A stretch of 38,183 nt of DNA, taken from NCBI GenBank assembly GCA_021811275.1, contig JAJZPI010000015.1, positions 1 to 38,183 on the forward strand. Direction: 5' to 3'. The position numbers were made by a program, and so were the translations under genes. Shown one piece after another: positions 8,988 through 17,368 of the stretch (its first letter is position 1; every line of letters starts with the position of its first letter). This stretch comes from Deltaproteobacteria bacterium (lineage in GTDB: Bacteria > Desulfobacterota > Desulfarculia > Desulfarculales > Desulfarculaceae). A model generated the notes under the pieces. It was not told where the DNA came from. It saw only the letters and a list, made by a program, of their open reading frames with translations, and did not search any database.

Positions 8988-9691
8988 TGGCCAACAACGG
9001 CAAGAAACTGAGCATGGGTTTGATCCTGATCGCCCTTTTCACGGGCATCCTGGTGGTCATCTTCCTGCCCATCTTCCCCGGCGTCGGCGCACAGAAGGCC
9101 AACGGGCTGGATTACCTTGATAACCTCTACAACACCATCTCCAAGGGCAGCGCGTATTACATCCCCAAGGTGCAGAAGGAGGCCAAGGCCTTCGAAGGCA
9201 AGACCATCAGCATCAGTCTGACCTTACCCAACGAGACGGTCGCCCGGCAGGTAATCGCGGTGCTTGGCGCCGCCGGGGCCACAACCGCGGCCAGCGGCAG
9301 GGAGGTCAAGGTCTCCGGCGATTGGGGCAAGATCGTGGACGCCGCCCTGGCCGACAGCGACCTGATGTACCACAACAAGGGCGAGGAGGTTAAGGCCAAG
9401 TACCAAGGCATGGAGGAAAAGGCAGCCCTGCACGCTTGGTGGCAGGTGTTCAAAACGGCCGAGAAGGACCTGAACCGGCAGAAGCTTTTCGCCGAGGCCA
9501 AGATTGGCGCCACCGCCCAGCAAAAGGCCGTGGAATGCGCCTACAACTATTACGGCGTCAACCCTCAGAACATCGGCGACAAGTGGGGTCTGGTCTCCTT
9601 TTCCCTAGTCTTCTACGTAGTCTACACCATTTGGTACGGCTTCGGCATCATGTTCCTCTTCGAGGGCGCGGGCTTCAGGCTGGAGCACTAG
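8987..9691 (+). CDS. Two-helix membrane protein paired with the TSUP permease
   Basis: The 234-residue product has an N-terminal membrane helix (about residues 12-32) and a C-terminal one (about 198-222, FSLVFYVVYTIWYGFG). A soluble, mostly helical region of about 165 residues lies between them and probably outside the membrane. Its ATG overlaps the permease stop codon by one base and has a strong GGGGAGG site, so translation is coupled. I do not recognise a named domain. The tight pairing suggests an accessory subunit or substrate-binding partner of the permease; this is inference. Confidence 0.7.
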   Translation: MANNGKKLSMGLILIALFTGILVVIFLPIFPGVGAQKANGLDYLDNLYNTISKGSAYYIPKVQKEAKAFEGKTISISLTLPNETVARQVIAVLGAAGATTAASGREVKVSGDWGKIVDAALADSDLMYHNKGEEVKAKYQGMEEKAALHAWWQVFKTAEKDLNRQKLFAEAKIGATAQQKAVECAYNYYGVNPQNIGDKWGLVSFSLVFYVVYTIWYGFGIMFLFEGAGFRLEH

Positions 9692-9725
9692 TTCCGGCCG
9701 GCCAGGCGGCCCACGGATCGTCTCG

Positions 9726-9755
9726 GGGGGCGGGGTTAATCCCCGCCCCCTTTTT
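9726..9755 (+). terminator. Rho-independent terminator of the TSUP operon
   Basis: Perfect 10-bp arms (GGGGGCGGGG and CCCCGCCCCC) around a TTAAT loop are followed by TTTTT. The same GC-rich motif recurs at 22648-22719 and at the right edge of the window. Confidence 0.9.
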
Positions 9756-9913
9756 GGGGAGGCTGCGGAAGGACGCTCAACGCGGGTTGCGCTTGGCCAA
9801 ACCGCCCTGCGCCCGAATTTCCGCGGTTGCCTTGGCGAACCCACAACGACGACGGACGAGGCCGGCTCCAAGGCCAACCTCGCCCGCCACATTTCATGCG
9901 GGGCGGCGCGCCC

Positions 9914-11644
9914 CTAGAAAATGAAGGTCTTGTCCAGTTCGCTGTCGGGCACGTCGAAGACCACTCCGTGGGGCGGCAGCTTCTCGAACTTGAAGAAGTC
10001 GGGCAGGCGGTCGTCGGCGTTGTTCAAGCCGGCCCGGACGTTGAAATCCTTCTCCATGCCAAGGATCTGTCCCCCCAACTTGCCAACGTCGTCGCCGGTG
10101 AGCTTCAGCCCGTACTTGGCGTTTAGCATGTCGACGATGGCGGCGAAGGCGTCAGGGATGTCGAGCACCGCGAAGGCCACGAACAGGCAGAGCCCGGCGG
10201 TGTCGATGGCGGCGGTGGCCGCCTGCAGGCCCCTGGAGAGTTCGACCTGCCCCGCGGCCTTCAGGGGGTCGACCTTGCCGCCCACGCTCAGGATGTTGGC
10301 GGTGACCGAGTAGCCGGCGGTGTGGTCGGCGCCCATGGGGGAGGTGGCATAGGTGACGCCGATGCCCTTGACCGCCCGGGGATCATAGGCGGGCAGCGAC
10401 TGGTTCTTGACCACGGGTACGCGCCTGACGCCGAAGACGTGGCCCATGGCGCCGGTGCCGCTGCCCAGGATGCGGCCCAGGGGGGTGCCCTTGCCCACCT
10501 CGGTCAGGATTTTTTCCGCTCCGGCGACGTCGCCGAACTTCAGCAGGCCGCCTTCCATGGCCACGGCCATGGCGCAGCCGATCTCGATGGTGTCGACGCC
10601 GAAGTCGTCGCACAGGCGGTCGATGCGGGCGATGGCGTCCAGGTCGTCGATGCCGCAGTTGGGGCCCCAGGCCCAGACCGTCTCGTACTCCGGCCACTTG
10701 CTGACGTATTCGCCCTTGGCGTCATGGTAGATGCCGGAGCAGCGGATCACGCAGCCGCCCATGCAGCCGTGGGTTGGGTTGCCGCCGCGCTTGATCGTCA
10801 CTTCGTTCAAGGTCTCGCCGGACACCTTCTCCGCGCCCTCGAAACGGCCGGAGGAGAAGTTGCGGGTGGGCAGCCCGCCGGCCTCGTTCAGGATGTTGAT
10901 GAGGATGTCGGTGCCGTAGGCGGGCAGACCGCCGCTGGTGACCGGGTGTTCGGCCAGGGCCTTGGCGAAGCGCTTGGCCGCCTTTTTGAAGGCCTCGGGG
11001 TCGGCCAGGGGGGCGGCGGAGCCGTGGGTAGGATCAATGACGATGGCCTTCAGGCCCTTGCTGCCCATGACCGCGCCCAGGCCGCCGCGCCCGGCGTGGC
11101 GGGTGGGACGGAGTTCCTGGTCGGTGAAGGCCACGCTGGCCCCGGTGAGCTTGTACTCGCCGGCCTGGCCGATGGAGCAGTAGCCCACCTTGGAGCCGTA
11201 GGTTTCGGCGAGCTTCTCGACCGTGGCGTAGTTGCCCAGGCCCTTGAGGTGGTCGGCGGCCTTGATCTCGGCCTTGTCCTTGCCCAAAACCAGCTTGAAG
11301 AGCTTGTCCGCCGGGGCCTGTCCCTCCACCACGATGGCCGCCACGCCCAGTTTGGCCAGGTATTGTCCGGCTTGGCCGCCGCTGTTGGCCTCCTTGATGC
11401 CGCCGGTCAAGGGACTCTTGGCCCCCACGGAGACGCGGCCGCTGTTGGCGCAGTTGGTCCCGCCCAAAAGGCCGGGGGCGATCACCAGCTTGTTAAGAGG
11501 GCCGATGGGACTGCAGGTGGGGTCCACCTCCTTGGCCACGATGGCGCTGGTGAGCCCGCGGCCGCCCAGGCCCTGATACTCGGCGGGTACGTCCTGCCAG
11601 GCGACCGTTTGACTGGTCATGTCCACGCGCAGGATTTTAAACAT
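9914..11644 (-). CDS. aor: Aldehyde:ferredoxin oxidoreductase (tungsten-pterin family)
   Basis: The 576-residue protein matches the AOR family in length. It has the N-terminal strand region (MFKILRVDM), the GLGGRGLTSA and GPLTGG-like cofactor segments, and the CxxxCxxxC motif (Cys294, Cys298, Cys302) plus a late Cys486 in DTAGLC that together bind the [4Fe-4S] cluster. AORs oxidise aldehydes to acids, or reduce acids, with ferredoxin at a tungsten-bis-pterin centre in the cytoplasm. The start at 11644 has GGAG five bases upstream; an open stretch of 21 codons before it looks like leader. It stands alone on the minus strand, divergent from the S58-type peptidase gene. The specific aldehyde cannot be inferred. 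Confidence 0.92.
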   Translation of the reverse strand: MFKILRVDMTSQTVAWQDVPAEYQGLGGRGLTSAIVAKEVDPTCSPIGPLNKLVIAPGLLGGTNCANSGRVSVGAKSPLTGGIKEANSGGQAGQYLAKLGVAAIVVEGQAPADKLFKLVLGKDKAEIKAADHLKGLGNYATVEKLAETYGSKVGYCSIGQAGEYKLTGASVAFTDQELRPTRHAGRGGLGAVMGSKGLKAIVIDPTHGSAAPLADPEAFKKAAKRFAKALAEHPVTSGGLPAYGTDILINILNEAGGLPTRNFSSGRFEGAEKVSGETLNEVTIKRGGNPTHGCMGGCVIRCSGIYHDAKGEYVSKWPEYETVWAWGPNCGIDDLDAIARIDRLCDDFGVDTIEIGCAMAVAMEGGLLKFGDVAGAEKILTEVGKGTPLGRILGSGTGAMGHVFGVRRVPVVKNQSLPAYDPRAVKGIGVTYATSPMGADHTAGYSVTANILSVGGKVDPLKAAGQVELSRGLQAATAAIDTAGLCLFVAFAVLDIPDAFAAIVDMLNAKYGLKLTGDDVGKLGGQILGMEKDFNVRAGLNNADDRLPDFFKFEKLPPHGVVFDVPDSELDKTFIF

Positions 11645-11747
11645 GGCAACTCCTCCATGTGTGGTTTGGCGGGGCCTTGATTCTCCGGTAATTATGGCTG
11701 CCGCCACCGGCGGGCGTCAAGGCGATAAGGCAATAATTTTAATATGT

Positions 11748-11765
11748 TATGTCATTTTTGACATA
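11748..11765. promoter_or_regulatory. Perfect 18-bp palindrome between the AOR and peptidase genes
   Basis: Arms TATGTCA and TGACATA are separated by TTTT, inside an AT-rich patch. The site is about 100 bp from both divergent start codons, where an operator would sit. The cognate regulator is unknown. Confidence 0.55.
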
Positions 11766-11863
11766 GCTTTCCCCTAAGGCGCTCCCCGGTATTGGCCGGG
11801 CGCGGCGGATGTGCCATAGTGGGCGGCAAGTGGCCGAAAACCAGACTCTTCAAGGAGGAGATC

Positions 11864-12862
11864 ATGCCCAAGCCGGGACCCTGCAATGCCATCACCGACG
11901 TAGAGGGACTGCTTTTGGGCCATTGCACCATGCCCGAGGCCGCCTGCGGGGTAACGGCGATCATCTGCCCGGAGGGTGCGGTGGCCGGGGTGGACGTGCG
12001 GGGCTCGGCCCCGGGCACCCGCGAAACCGACCTGACCGACCCGGTGAACCTGGTGGAGAAGGTGCAGGCGGTGGCCTTGTGCGGGGGCTCGGTCTATGGC
12101 TTGGCCGCCGCCGACGGGGTGGTGCGATGGCTGGCGGCGCGGGGCTGGGGTTTTCCCCTGGAGCAGGGCCGGGTGGCGCCCATAGTGCCTGCCGCCGCCC
12201 TTTTCGACCTGGGACGGGGGCGGGATTACGTGCCGCCCACCGGTCCGGCCTGGGGCGAGCATGCCTGCGCGGCGGGCGCGGCGGGGCCGGTGCAGATGGG
12301 CAACGCGGGCGCGGGCACCGGGGCGGTGTCCGGGGGCATCAAGGGCGGTTTCGGCAGCGCCAGCCTGGTCATGGCGGGCGGCCTGACCGTGGCGGCGGCG
12401 GTGGCGGTCAACTCCCTGGGCTCGGTGATAGACCCGGCCAGCGGCCTGCCCTGGGAGGCCAGGACCGAGGTGGACGGCGAGTTCGCGGCCCTGGGGCTCC
12501 GGCCGGTCAAGCTGCCCGCGCCGCCCGCGCCCCAGGCCGGGCAAAACACCACCATCGGGGTGGTGGCCACCGACGCCGTCCTGACCAAGGCCCAGGCCAA
12601 GAAGGTGGCCCAGATGGCCCAGGACGGCCTGGGCCGGGCCATCCGGCCGGCCCACACCATGTTCGACGGCGACACCATTTTCTGCCTGGCCACGGGGAAA
12701 AAGCCCCTGCCCGAGGTCCAGGGTTTCTTCGCCGCGCCCCAGGCCCTGGCCCTGACCGAGCTGGGCGCGGCGGCGGCCGATTGCTTCGCCCGGGCGGTGA
12801 TCAAGGCGGTGCTGGCGGCCGAGAGTCTGGGCGCCATGAAGGCCTGGCGGGACCTGGATTAG
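11864..12862 (+). CDS. P1/S58 (DmpA-like) family peptidase
   Basis: The 332-residue protein has the hallmark GNAGAGTGAVSGG and KGGFGSAS segments. In DmpA/BapA proteins the chain self-cleaves at the Gly-Ser bond and the new N-terminal Ser is the nucleophile; here the bond would be Gly164-Ser165. Activity on short peptides with N-terminal D- or beta-amino acids is known in the family, but the substrate here is open. The ATG at 11864 follows a clean AAGGAGG. No signal peptide is visible. Confidence 0.85.
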   Translation: MPKPGPCNAITDVEGLLLGHCTMPEAACGVTAIICPEGAVAGVDVRGSAPGTRETDLTDPVNLVEKVQAVALCGGSVYGLAAADGVVRWLAARGWGFPLEQGRVAPIVPAAALFDLGRGRDYVPPTGPAWGEHACAAGAAGPVQMGNAGAGTGAVSGGIKGGFGSASLVMAGGLTVAAAVAVNSLGSVIDPASGLPWEARTEVDGEFAALGLRPVKLPAPPAPQAGQNTTIGVVATDAVLTKAQAKKVAQMAQDGLGRAIRPAHTMFDGDTIFCLATGKKPLPEVQGFFAAPQALALTELGAAAADCFARAVIKAVLAAESLGAMKAWRDLD

Positions 12863-13107
12863 ACGGGGCGGGGGATACCAGGTCGGGGGCTTTCCAAGCC
12901 TTGGGAGACGGGTAACGCATTCGCTGGCCCGCCCGCATTTTTCTTCGGCGCGTCCCCCCAGCGGGAGCGCGCAACCCTTGAGCTAAGGAAGCGTCTGCTC
13001 GACGCGCTCAGGCAGCCGAGGCGCTCGGCGCGCCCGGGGGTTGCATGGCGGGCCGGGGTAACTATAATACGTACAACACTGTTTATTTTCGGCCCAGGGG
13101 GCGTTTC

Positions 13108-13620
13108 ATGGCCATCATGAAGATACTTACCTATCCCGAACCGATCCTCAGCCGGCCCTGCCGGGAGATCGTGAGCGTCGAGCGCCCCCTCATCGAACTG
13201 GCCGAGAGCATGGCCGAGACCATGTACGCCGCCCCGGGCATCGGCCTGGCCGCGCCCCAGGTGGGGGTGGACCAGCGGCTGGTGGTCATCGACGTCAAGC
13301 GCGACGAGGAGCGGGGCAACCCCATATTTTTGTTCAACCCCCGCATCGTGGCCATGAGCGGCGAGACGGTCTACGAGGAGGGCTGCCTATCGGTGCCAGA
13401 CCTGGTGGCCGACGTCACCCGGGCGGCGCGGGTGGTGGTCGAGGCTTGGGACCGCGAGGGCAACCCCTTGACCATCGACGCCGACGGGCTCCTGGCCATC
13501 TGCCTTCAGCACGAGCTGGACCATCTGGAGGGCCGGCTCTTCCTGGACAAGGTCAGCCCCCTGAAGCGGGCTCTCTACAAGAAGCGCCGCCTCAAGCAGC
13601 TCAAAAAAGACGAGGCCTGA
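13108..13620 (+). CDS. def: Peptide deformylase
   Basis: The three family motifs are intact in a 170-residue protein: GIGLAAPQVG, EGCLSVP (metal-binding Cys) and QHELDHLEG (two metal-binding His and the catalytic Glu). The enzyme removes the formyl group from new polypeptides. The ATG at 13108 has AGGGGG upstream; an ATG nine bases later is possible. fmt lies 51 bases downstream on the same strand, the common pairing of the enzymes that remove and add the formyl group. Confidence 0.96.
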   Translation: MAIMKILTYPEPILSRPCREIVSVERPLIELAESMAETMYAAPGIGLAAPQVGVDQRLVVIDVKRDEERGNPIFLFNPRIVAMSGETVYEEGCLSVPDLVADVTRAARVVVEAWDREGNPLTIDADGLLAICLQHELDHLEGRLFLDKVSPLKRALYKKRRLKQLKKDEA

Positions 13621-13671
13621 CCGTCAGGCCGCGCGCGTCCCCCTGCCTGACCACACCCTAAGGACGCCCCC

Positions 13672-14610
13672 ATGCGCATAGTCTTCCTGGGAACCCCGGA
13701 GATAGCCCGACCCTCCCTGGCCGCCCTGGCCCGGCGGGGGCACGAGCTGGCGGCCGTGGTCACTCAGCCCGACCGCCCGGCCGGGCGCGGGCGCAGGCTG
13801 CTGCGCTGCCCGGTGGCGCTGTTGGCCGACGAGCTGGGGCTCATGGTGTTGCAGCCGGCGCACGTGCGGGAACTGGCCGGGGAACTGGCCGAGCTGAGGC
13901 CGGAACTCTTGGCGGTGGTGGCCTTCGGCCAGATCCTGCCGCCGGCCATTCTTGAAATCGCGCCGCTGGGGGCGGTGAACCTGCACACCTCGCTGCTGCC
14001 CGCCCTGCGCGGGGCCGCGCCCATCCAGCGCGCCATCATGCAGGGCCTGGCCGTCACCGGGGTGAGCACCATGCACCTGGACCGGGGCATGGACACCGGC
14101 GACGTGATCTTGCAGGAGCCGGTGGCGATAGGGCCCCAGGACACGGCGGCCAGCCTGGGCGAGAGGCTGGGCCTGGCCGGGGCGGAGCTTTTGGCGCGCA
14201 CGGTGGAGCTGCTGGCCTTGGGCAGGGCCCCGCGCGCGCCGCAGGACCAGGCGCGGGCCACCTACGCCCCGCCCTTGGCCAAGGAGGAGGGCAGGGTGGA
14301 TTGGGCGCGGCCGGCCCGGGAGCTGGACCGGCTGGTGCGCGGGGCCGACCCTTGGCCGGGGGCCTTCACCATGTCGGGAGGCCAACCCTTGAAACTCTTC
14401 GGCCCCACCCTGGTTCTGCCCCATGCCGGCGCGGCTGCGCCTGGGACCATCATCGTCAGCCCTGATGAACACAAGGATTATATCTGCGTGGCCTGCGGCG
14501 AGGGCGCCCTGGGCCTGGCCGAGGCGCAGGCGGCGGGCAAACGCCGCATGAGCGCCGGAGACTTCCTGCGCGGGGCGCGGCTCGCGCCGGGCATGAGGTT
14601 GGGGGAGTGA
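13672..14610 (+). CDS. fmt: Methionyl-tRNA formyltransferase
   Basis: The 312-residue protein begins MRIVFLGTPEIARPSL. It has the folate-binding/catalytic region with the SLLPALRGAAPIQ motif and the STMHLDRGMDTGDV segment, then the C-terminal tRNA-binding domain. It formylates initiator Met-tRNA using 10-formyltetrahydrofolate. It forms an operon with def. The gene is convergent with the sigma-54 activator 131 bp away; a TGCCCG/CGGGCA hairpin lies between them without a T-tract. Confidence 0.96.
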   Translation: MRIVFLGTPEIARPSLAALARRGHELAAVVTQPDRPAGRGRRLLRCPVALLADELGLMVLQPAHVRELAGELAELRPELLAVVAFGQILPPAILEIAPLGAVNLHTSLLPALRGAAPIQRAIMQGLAVTGVSTMHLDRGMDTGDVILQEPVAIGPQDTAASLGERLGLAGAELLARTVELLALGRAPRAPQDQARATYAPPLAKEEGRVDWARPARELDRLVRGADPWPGAFTMSGGQPLKLFGPTLVLPHAGAAAPGTIIVSPDEHKDYICVACGEGALGLAEAQAAGKRRMSAGDFLRGARLAPGMRLGE

Positions 14611-14741
14611 CGGACTCGGCGTAGCCGCCGGCAATTGCCAGGCTGGCTCCGGGGTCGAGGGCGATGATTTCCCCCAGGCGCCGCCGCCCGGGCCGCCCTT
14701 GCCTCCAAAGATGCCCGGGAGATGGTCGGGCATGATTGGGG

Positions 14742-16124
14742 CTACTCAGCGAAGTAGTTGGCGGAAATGCCCAGCTGCCGCATCCGCTTCCAGAGTGTGA
14801 CCCGGCTGATGCCCAGCAATTTGGCAGCCTCCACGCGCTTGCCCCCCGCTTGCCGCAAGGCGGCCAGGATGTCTTGACGGGGGTCCTGGCCGCTAGGCGG
14901 GGCAGCGATCGGGCCCTCCCAGCGGCGGGAATCGGACCGGTCCAGCAAATGGGCCGGCAGGTGGGCGGGGGAAATCGGCTTCCCCCGGGCCAGGACGAGG
15001 GCATATTCCAGGGCGTTGATCAATTCGCGCACGTTGCCTGGCCAATGGTAGTCGACCAGGCGGTTCATGGCCTCCCGGCCTACCTCGGGTTCAGGCTTGC
15101 CGCTCAGCTTGCAGATGCGAGCCGACAAGGCCTCCACCAACAGCGGGATGTCCTCCCGGCGCTCCCGCAAGGGGGGCACCCTGATGGGCACCACCGCCAC
15201 GCGGTAGTAGAGGTCCTCCCGGAACCTGCCCTCCCTCACCAGCGCGGAAAGGTCATGGTTGGTTGCTGAGATTAAACGGATGTCCACGGGCAGGGGCCGG
15301 TGGTCGCCAACCCTTTCCACCACCTTCTCCTGTAGCACCCTCAAGAGCTTGACCTGGGTGGTCGCGGGCAGATCACCGACCTCGTCCAAAAAGAAGTCTC
15401 CGCCCTGAGCGGCCTGGAACCGCCCCATGCGCTCCCGCTCCGCGCCGGTGAAGGCCCCCTTCACATGGCCGAACAGCTCGCTTTCCAAAAGCGACTGGTT
15501 CAGGGCCGCGCAGTTCACCTTGACCAGGGGACCCTTGGCCCTGGGGCCCAGGCTGTGGATGGCGCCCGCCACCAACTCCTTGCCCGTGCCACTCTCCCCC
15601 AGGATAAGCACCGGGGCCAGGGAGTCGGCGGCGCTTTCGATGAGCTGAAACATTTCGCGCATGGGGCGGGATTTGCCCAGGATGCCCTCGAAGGAATCGC
15701 GCAGGCCCAACTCCGCCCGGATGCCGTCGATCACCCGGTCCTTCTCCACCACCTCGCTCAGGTCGGTCAAGGTCTCCACCCCGCCGACCACCTGGCCGGA
15801 GCCGTCCTTGAGCAGGGCCGCGCTCTTGAGCACGTGCAGCTCGCTGCCGTCCTTGCGCAGCAGGGTGCAGCGGCAACGGCGCAGCCCCCCCTGGCTGAAC
15901 AGGGAGCAGTGCTGATCCTGGCTGGCCTCCCGGCGCACCTGGCTGCACATGTCGCAGTGCAGGATGGCGCAGGACTGGCCGATTAGCTCCCTCGCCTGGT
16001 AGCCCGTGATGCTCTCCACCACCGGATTGACCGAAACAATCACCCCGGCGGGGTCGACCACCATCAGGCCGTCCTGCATGGTCTCGATGATGGTGCCCCA
16101 ATAGTTGCTCAACTCCTCGTTCAT
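14742..16124 (-). CDS. Sigma-54-dependent activator with Cys-rich PAS domain, likely regulator of the Hdr/TusA operon
   Basis: The 460-residue protein has an N-terminal PAS domain (about 8-125), an AAA+ domain with Walker A GESGTGKE and the sigma-54 contact loop GAFTGAE, and a C-terminal Fis-type helix-turn-helix ([16 protein letters not shown]). Within PAS, Cys52, 57, 60, 73, 84 and 86 form a dense group that could hold an Fe-S cluster or metal, or act as a thiol switch; this is inference. The ATG at 16124 follows GGGGTGG. The gene is divergent from the TusA/Hdr operon, which has a -24/-12 promoter. TTAAC/GTTAA dyads lie between them, the standard layout of a local activator and its target. 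Confidence 0.9.
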   Translation of the reverse strand: MNEELSNYWGTIIETMQDGLMVVDPAGVIVSVNPVVESITGYQARELIGQSCAILHCDMCSQVRREASQDQHCSLFSQGGLRRCRCTLLRKDGSELHVLKSAALLKDGSGQVVGGVETLTDLSEVVEKDRVIDGIRAELGLRDSFEGILGKSRPMREMFQLIESAADSLAPVLILGESGTGKELVAGAIHSLGPRAKGPLVKVNCAALNQSLLESELFGHVKGAFTGAERERMGRFQAAQGGDFFLDEVGDLPATTQVKLLRVLQEKVVERVGDHRPLPVDIRLISATNHDLSALVREGRFREDLYYRVAVVPIRVPPLRERREDIPLLVEALSARICKLSGKPEPEVGREAMNRLVDYHWPGNVRELINALEYALVLARGKPISPAHLPAHLLDRSDSRRWEGPIAAPPSGQDPRQDILAALRQAGGKRVEAAKLLGISRVTLWKRMRQLGISANYFAE

Positions 16125-16144
16125 GATCCACCCCGGTGCTGGCG

Positions 16145-16200
16145 TTATTAACAATCGTTAATAAATTCTACCTGCTCTTAACAAAACTAACAAAAGTTAA
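16145..16200. promoter_or_regulatory. Candidate activator binding sites upstream of the Hdr/TusA operon
   Basis: A perfect dyad (TTATTAAC, four bases, GTTAATAA) lies at 16145-16164. A second pair of inverted half-sites TTAAC (16178-16182) and GTTAA (16196-16200) follows. They are 97-153 bp upstream of the -24/-12 promoter, a usual place for enhancer-binding proteins, and next to the activator gene, so autoregulation is possible. Confidence 0.65.
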
Positions 16201-16296
16201 AAGACGGCTGGGCCGTCCTCGCGCCGACGTGCTGGCCCCATTCTAAAAAGACTTTGATAATAAGCTAGTTATGCGACCAGCCCCGATCGGGTTTCT

Positions 16297-16312
16297 TGGC
16301 ATCGGGCTTGCT
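16297..16312 (+). promoter_or_regulatory. Sigma-54 (-24/-12) promoter of the TusA/Hdr operon
   Basis: TGGCAT, five bases and TTGCT match the TGGCAC-N5-TTGCA consensus closely, with exactly ten bases between the invariant GG and GC. Transcription would begin near 16323, leaving only about 14 bases before the first ATG at 16337. Confidence 0.85.
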
Positions 16313-16336
16313 TTAGGGGAAGGCAGGAGATCGCCG

Positions 16337-16648
16337 ATGCCCAAGAGCAGCCAGCCATTGTCGATGAATTCCGGCCCAAGGCCCGCCAAGCCCATAGACG
16401 GCAGGGGGGACGGCGCGGCCTGGCTGATTCTTAAGGTGGCCAGCGCCGTCGCCGCCCTGGAGCCGGGCCAGGTTCTGGAGGTGTGGGGCAGCGATCCCAA
16501 GTTGAAGAGCGATCTGCCCCTGGTGCTGGCCCGCCACGGCTGCCGCCTCTTGGAGGCCCGGCAGGTGCAACGGGGGTACCGCTTTTTGCTCGTCAAGCCG
16601 GGACGGCCCCGGACCGGCGGTGAACCTTTCCAGACCATAGGAGGATGA
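16337..16648 (+). CDS. TusA-fold protein without the catalytic Cys-Pro motif
   Basis: The 103-residue protein aligns along the TusA/SirA fold: PIDGRGDG, then a helix, LEPGQVLEVWGSDPKLKSDLP, and the last strand YRFLLVK. In active TusA the segment after DxRG is CPxP; here it is Ala27-Ala28-Trp29-Leu30, so the sulfur-carrying Cys is missing. One other Cys sits in ARHGCRLLE. The true start is at 16337, set by AGGAG just upstream and by the promoter position. It is the first gene of the operon and precedes a normal TusA. A scaffold or docking role is possible; this is inference. Confidence 0.75.
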   Translation: MPKSSQPLSMNSGPRPAKPIDGRGDGAAWLILKVASAVAALEPGQVLEVWGSDPKLKSDLPLVLARHGCRLLEARQVQRGYRFLLVKPGRPRTGGEPFQTIGG

Positions 16649-16650
16649 AA

Positions 16651-16905
16651 ATGTCGAACCCGCTTTCCTCGGCGCCAGCCGCCGCTTCCTGCGTGGACGC
16701 CCGCGGCAGCGCCTGCCCCGGCCCCCTCTTGGAAGCCAAAAAGGCCATAGGCTCGGTAAAGGTGGGCGAGGTGCTGGAGGTGCTCTCCGGCGATCCCGGC
16801 ACCAAAGAGGATATCCCCGCCTGGGCCGGCAAGGTGGGCCATGAATACCTGGGGCATCAGGACGCCGACGGCTACTCCCGCCTTTTTGTGCGGCGCAAGA
16901 AGTAG
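16651..16905 (+). CDS. tusA: TusA-family sulfur carrier
   Basis: The 84-residue protein holds the sulfur-carrier motif CPGP (Cys22-Pro25) in DARGSACPGPLLEAKK, followed by the family strand-helix pattern. TusA proteins carry persulfide sulfur between rhodanese- or DsrE-type partners and downstream enzymes in the cytoplasm. The AGGAGG at 16639-16644 fits the ATG at 16651 better than the one at 16645 it touches. The gene follows the Cys-less paralog directly and leads into Hdr-like redox genes, as in sHdr and related sulfur-oxidation clusters. Confidence 0.9.
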   Translation: MSNPLSSAPAAASCVDARGSACPGPLLEAKKAIGSVKVGEVLEVLSGDPGTKEDIPAWAGKVGHEYLGHQDADGYSRLFVRRKK

Positions 16906-16916
16906 GGCCGGCGGCC

Positions 16917-17336
16917 ATGTCCAGCCGTGACCTTCCCCCCATCCTCATCCTGGCCACCGAGGCCTGCGCCTACCCCGGCGCTAACTCGGTGGGCCAGGCC
17001 CACCTCGGCTATCCGGACAACACCTGCATCATGCGGGTACCCTCGCCGGCCATGTTCCCGGAGCGCTTTTATCTGGAGTGCTTTGATCGGGGGGTTGGCG
17101 GAATCATCATCATGTCCTGCGGGGTGGAGTGCCCTTACGAAGGGGCCTACGAGGTTCTGGCCAAGCGTATCGACCGGGTCTACCAGCTCATGAAGCAGCG
17201 TGGCCTGAGCGCCGACCGCCTGCGTCTGACCGCCATCTGCACGGTGTGCAACCGGGCTTTCATCAAGGAGGTCAACCAAATGGCGCGGGTGGTGGCCGAG
17301 TTGGGCCCTCCGGGCGGGGAGCGGGCGGCGGCTTAA
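16917..17336 (+). CDS. MvhD/FlpD-like hydrogenase-type iron-sulfur subunit
   Basis: The 139-residue protein matches the FlpD/MvhD family, whose [2Fe-2S] subunits pass electrons between HdrA and a dehydrogenase or hydrogenase. It has the first-strand region ILATEACAYPGANSVG, the GVGGIIIMSCGVECPYEG segment, and a final pair in ICTVC. The first family motif usually reads CxxCxY; here only one Cys remains (CAYPGA), so cluster ligation may differ. It lies just after tusA and just before the HdrA-like gene. Confidence 0.8.
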   Translation: MSSRDLPPILILATEACAYPGANSVGQAHLGYPDNTCIMRVPSPAMFPERFYLECFDRGVGGIIIMSCGVECPYEGAYEVLAKRIDRVYQLMKQRGLSADRLRLTAICTVCNRAFIKEVNQMARVVAELGPPGGERAAA

Positions 17337-17368
17337 GCGCGGGACGCCATCAAGGAAAGCGGGCAAGC

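Noticed and set aside
10322-11680. Long plus-strand open frame opposite the aldehyde oxidoreductase
   Set aside because: Product is Gly/Ala/Val/Asp-rich without motifs; the minus strand has an intact AOR with cluster ligands.
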